NCBI GenBank assembly: GCA_916613615.1
Contig: OU744726.1
Coordinates: 20,773,515 to 20,837,514 of the forward strand
Length of the DNA: 64,000 bases
Direction of reading: 5' to 3'
From: Steromphala cineraria
Taxonomy: Eukaryota; Mollusca; Gastropoda; Trochida; Trochidae
A program made the translations under genes and the position numbers. Shown piece by piece: positions 60,943 to 64,000 of the stretch. The notes under the pieces are model-generated. The model was not told the DNA's origin, did not search any database, and saw only the letters and a list, made by a program, of their open reading frames with translations. How positions within the stretch are numbered: position 1 is the stretch's first letter; each line of letters opens with the position of its first letter.

Positions 60943-61526
60943 TATAAACTCATGTCCAAAAGAAACGATACCATACAAATCCCAAAATAACGCAATCCAC
61001 TGCAGATTAATAAGACTAAAACATAGTAATATCATTTCTTCAGTAGTCAACTTACGTCTATGCAAACTTTGGAAACATTATCTTTTCATGTTTGCGAGAA
61101 ACATGCATTTGAAAAAATCATCGATCTGGAATCTCCTTAACTAGGCGAGATAGCTGAGAGAAATTGGACACTTTCGCTTTTTTAAAACGTTCTAGTGTAG
61201 TGACGCGTCAACGAATTTATGTCAAATAAAGTGTTTTATATCAACAACATTTTTTTCTGACATATATTGAATAATTCATAAATTTTAAAGTGAAATGACA
61301 AAAGTTCTGTTCATAAAATAATTTGAAATTTCGATTTATGCACTCCATGTACATTTGAAAAGACACAAAATCAAAAGTATAATTTCCTGAAGAATGAAAA
61401 TGTGCATACTTTTTCACAAGATATATGCCTGTTAGACACACTTAAATTCGACTCTGTCAGGTTATAGAATTTTGTTTCGGACGACTTTGAAAACTTGGTA
61501 TCGTTTCTGTTGGACATGAGTTTATA
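60943..61526. mobile_element. Mariner-type MITE, second member
   Basis: Inverted ends of 31 bp with one mismatch (60943-60973 and 61496-61526; ACTCATGTCCAAAAGAAACG on the left). The inner GAAACGATACCA is identical to the ends of the element at 59-624, and the length is similar. TA dinucleotides surround both ends. Interior is non-coding. Confidence 0.82.
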
Positions 61527-61659
61527 TACTTATACCCATAAAACCCCAATGAAAGCCCTTGAGGAATCGATATCTACAAAAGAGATTATTTCAAAGGACA
61601 CTTAAACTCTTAATGGTTTCCGGATTCAAGTTCAATTCATTATTTGCATATACCCTTAA

Positions 61660-62008
61660 AGGGGCAGTAGCACGTTTTTAGGGGTAATATAAGGTGGTGT
61701 CAGGAAAATGAAAATTAATGGTTCCAATTGAAAGACAATGTATTTAAACTAAATGGAGCAGTAATAATTCAAATATATAACGTAAAGTTTAGTCATGCAA
61801 TTCCTTTTTCTTATACAAAATGAATAAAAGGTGTTTACACAAAATGGCCGCCAATGGATTTTATGTGAATCTTCTTACTTTGTTCTCTGACTGTGGATGA
61901 TTGGCCTGTGTAATATATTTTTTGACACTGTCAAAATGATACATTTAGCATTAATTTACAATTATCAGTGTAAAATATAAAATTATCAAAAAACGTGCTA
62001 CTGCCATT
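61660..62008. mobile_element. TTAA-flanked MITE, copy E
   Basis: Begins AGGGGCAGTAGCACG after TTAA (61656-61659) and ends GTGCTACTGCCATT before TTAA (62009-62012). The body is very like copy B. It lies head to head with copy F in inverted orientation, sharing the middle TTAA. Confidence 0.9.
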
Positions 62009-62016
62009 TTAAAGGA

Positions 62017-62374
62017 AGGGGCAGTAGCACGTTTTTTGATAATTTTATATTTTTTAAATTTTCACGTATAATTTTAAGTTAATGCTTAATGTATTCTTTT
62101 GACAGTGTCAACAATCCTATGACACACACCAGTCATCCATAGTCAGAGGACAAAGTATGAAGATTCACATAAAATCCACTGGCGGCCATTTTTGTGTGGA
62201 CACCTTTAATTCATTTTGTGTAAGAAAAAGAAATCGCATGGCTAAACTTTAAGTTATATATTTGAATTATTACTGCCCCATTTAGTATAAATACATTGTC
62301 TTTCAATTGGAACCATTAATTTTCATTTTCCTGACATCACCTTATATTCCCCCTAAAAACGTGCTACTGCCCCT
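62017..62374. mobile_element. TTAA-flanked MITE, copy F, inverted relative to copy E
   Basis: Begins AGGGGCAGTAGCACG 4 bp after the TTAA shared with copy E and ends GTGCTACTGCCCCT before TTAA (62375-62378). Its interior is the reverse complement of copy E (for example CTTTCAATTGGAACC here, GGTTCCAATTGAAAG there), so E and F together form a palindrome of about 700 bp. Confidence 0.9.
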
Positions 62375-62785
62375 TTAATGTCAAAGACAAAAACTACTAA
62401 ACCTAAAAAATGATTCATATATATAGAAATAACATAAATTTTAAAACATTAAACACTACGTTTTTTGAAACAATTTAAGAAGGCATTATCATCTTGTATT
62501 CTGGTCCACTTGTTTAGTATTTTCAAACAGATGAATAGGGTCGTGAAAGAGGACATTAATTTGTGTTATCATAATAAAAATGGACTATAAGATTTCAAAT
62601 TGAGTTTACTTTGATATGAATATATCTTCACCATACATCTTAGGATATGGTTTCATATTTCAATTACAGGCATGGCCTCAGTTAAAATGTATTTTATATG
62701 AAAGTATTAATGCAAGCTCAGCGAATAATTTAGCACTTACATCAATCATTCGTTTACAGAACGTTTAGATTTCTCATTACTAATT

Positions 62786-62829
62786 TTACTTACTTACTTA
62801 CTTACTTATTTACTTACTTACTTACTTAC
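62786..62829 (+). repeat. (TTAC)n microsatellite
   Basis: About ten TTAC units with one TTAT interruption. Confidence 0.95.
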
Positions 62830-63236
62830 CTATTTATCCGCTTGCCTCCCAATGTAATTCAGTCACATCGAGTCCCATCGAATTTCAGTGAATCCAAATA
62901 CATCTCATATTATCATCATATTATCTCAATGCCTTCGAAAAACTTGAATATCTACAATGCTATGGTGAGACTTTAGTAAGATGTGATGTGCTCAACTTTC
63001 AAAACTTTATCCTAAGGATATCTATGTCAATGGTAAACATGCGTCGGTCAAGAAAGACAATTCCTGAATGTTCTTCTTAAAGAGGTGGTAAATACGTGTA
63101 TGCAAAACTTTACCAAAAGTGTAGTCTGATAAAAAAGTACCGACTAAGCTAATCGACGTCGTATAGTGACAGCTGGAAGGTTTGAAATCACGTTGTGATC
63201 GCAAACGGACAGTGTCAATCAGTCAAACGTACTTAA

Positions 63237-63723
63237 AGTGACACAGAGTATCTTTCTTAAAATTTTATTGGGTTTTGATCTACAAAATATCTAAAATGCT
63301 GATTGAAGTTCATATCTCATCACTGGACTTGCAAATTTATCCATTTATGCATAATATCTCTAAAATGCTTGATTTTATGCGAAAATCAAGAAAACATCTC
63401 AAATATGTTTAATATTCGAAATTATGCATCCAGTTAATCTACCTATTAGTTACAGTGCCTAAGAAACACTATCGAATCGAATATATCTTCCTGTCAGCTT
63501 ATGACAAGGTTTCAAAATTACGTTTGGCAAATTTGCGCGCGCCACTCGAGCCACATTGTCCGGTTTTCGATCAAAATCCCGACTTTGAATGGCCGGATTT
63601 TCGCTCTAATGTACTGATTGACCTTTAACTTGTTATTTTCAGTAACAGTTAGTGGTTCCCGATGTAATAACATCGATTTAAAAATTTGACATATGTGATC
63701 CTATCAACATACTCTGTGTCTCT
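63237..63723. mobile_element. TTAA-type MITE of a second family, 487 bp
   Basis: Left end AGTGACACAGAGTATC after TTAA (63233-63236); right end ATACTCTGTGTCTCT followed by TTAG (63724-63727, probably a mutated TTAA). The inverted ends are about 15 bp with one mismatch. The interior contains a GC-richer patch (CGCGCGCCACTCGAGCC near 63535) and no gene. Confidence 0.7.
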
Positions 63724-63727
63724 TTAG

Positions 63728-64000
63728 AGTTACGAGTTGATCATATTTGAGAGGTTATATAACGGGTATCCATGAACTTTGGAAGTGTGAATTTGGGTTT
63801 TGCGAATATGTATTACTGTTTCAATGATTTAATCGAAACAGAGTTTTATCCAGCAATTGGAAATGACTACTATGTATGTGAGGAATTTTGAATTCCTAAC
63901 ATGAATTCAAATCAAAACAGTATATGATGAAAATAACGGAGTGACTCTTTAAGATTGAACGCTGTAGATACCTTTAATTATGTATGTTAATAATACAGAT
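63728..64000. other. Window end, nothing recognised
   Basis: AT-rich sequence without a recognisable gene or repeat. GAGTGACTCTTTAA near 63942 vaguely resembles the end of the neighbouring MITE. Confidence 0.4.

Noticed and set aside
62786..62829. (TTAC)n as a telomere-like or CRISPR-like array
   Set aside because: The unit is a plain tetranucleotide with no spacers and differs from the TTAGGG telomere unit.

Overview
This is a low-GC, intron- and repeat-dominated piece of eukaryotic nuclear DNA. It is most likely from a lophotrochozoan and probably a bivalve mollusc. The evidence is the many TACATGTA-type words, helentron-associated/pearl-like elements with tandem core repeats, a tRNA-derived SINE of mollusc type, DIRS-like and Harbinger remains, and many short inverted-repeat elements. 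There is no operon structure, rRNA, CRISPR or intact long host gene. Nearly all open frames over 60 codons are chance frames in AT-rich DNA. The species assignment is inference.

Layout: 0-9.9 kb holds a mariner-type MITE (59-624), a 2 kb inverted-repeat element (1398-3443) with a phase-consistent multi-exon gene model, a foldback MITE, two helentron-like elements (6.5-7.0 kb; 7.3-8.3 kb with 145-bp units in an ABABA order) and another foldback element (9.4-9.9 kb). 10-28 kb is mostly unique AT-rich sequence with scattered elements: a SINE, paired retroposon-like tails, a palindrome, and a TTAA MITE carrying a 5'-truncated LINE. 28-52 kb contains diverged copies of the same 6-10 kb segment in head-to-tail order, interrupted by a composite foldback element, TTAA MITEs, a 178-bp tandem array, a SINE and two broken Tc1-type transposases. 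52.5-60.6 kb is a nest of elements: a TTAA MITE is split by a 7.8 kb Harbinger element with 17-bp perfect terminal repeats and a CTT target duplication. That element contains broken DIRS-like, SINE-like, helentron-like and foldback insertions, a broken Myb/SANT-like gene, an F-box exon and a HARBI1-like transposase. 61-64 kb has another mariner-type MITE, two inverted TTAA MITEs back to back, a TTAC microsatellite and a further TTAA-type MITE.

Functionally, the only recognisable protein pieces are transposition proteins, plus the F-box exon inside the Harbinger element. The Harbinger transposase (nuclease) and the Myb-like protein (DNA binding) normally act together. Here both are broken by stops or frameshifts, so this copy is not expected to move by itself. 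The most informative observations are the Harbinger nest with its enclosed F-box exon, the paralogous segments that supply a near-empty site for a TTAA MITE, the three all-TGA stops in an otherwise uninterrupted transposase, and the small spliced gene model inside the 2 kb inverted-repeat element.
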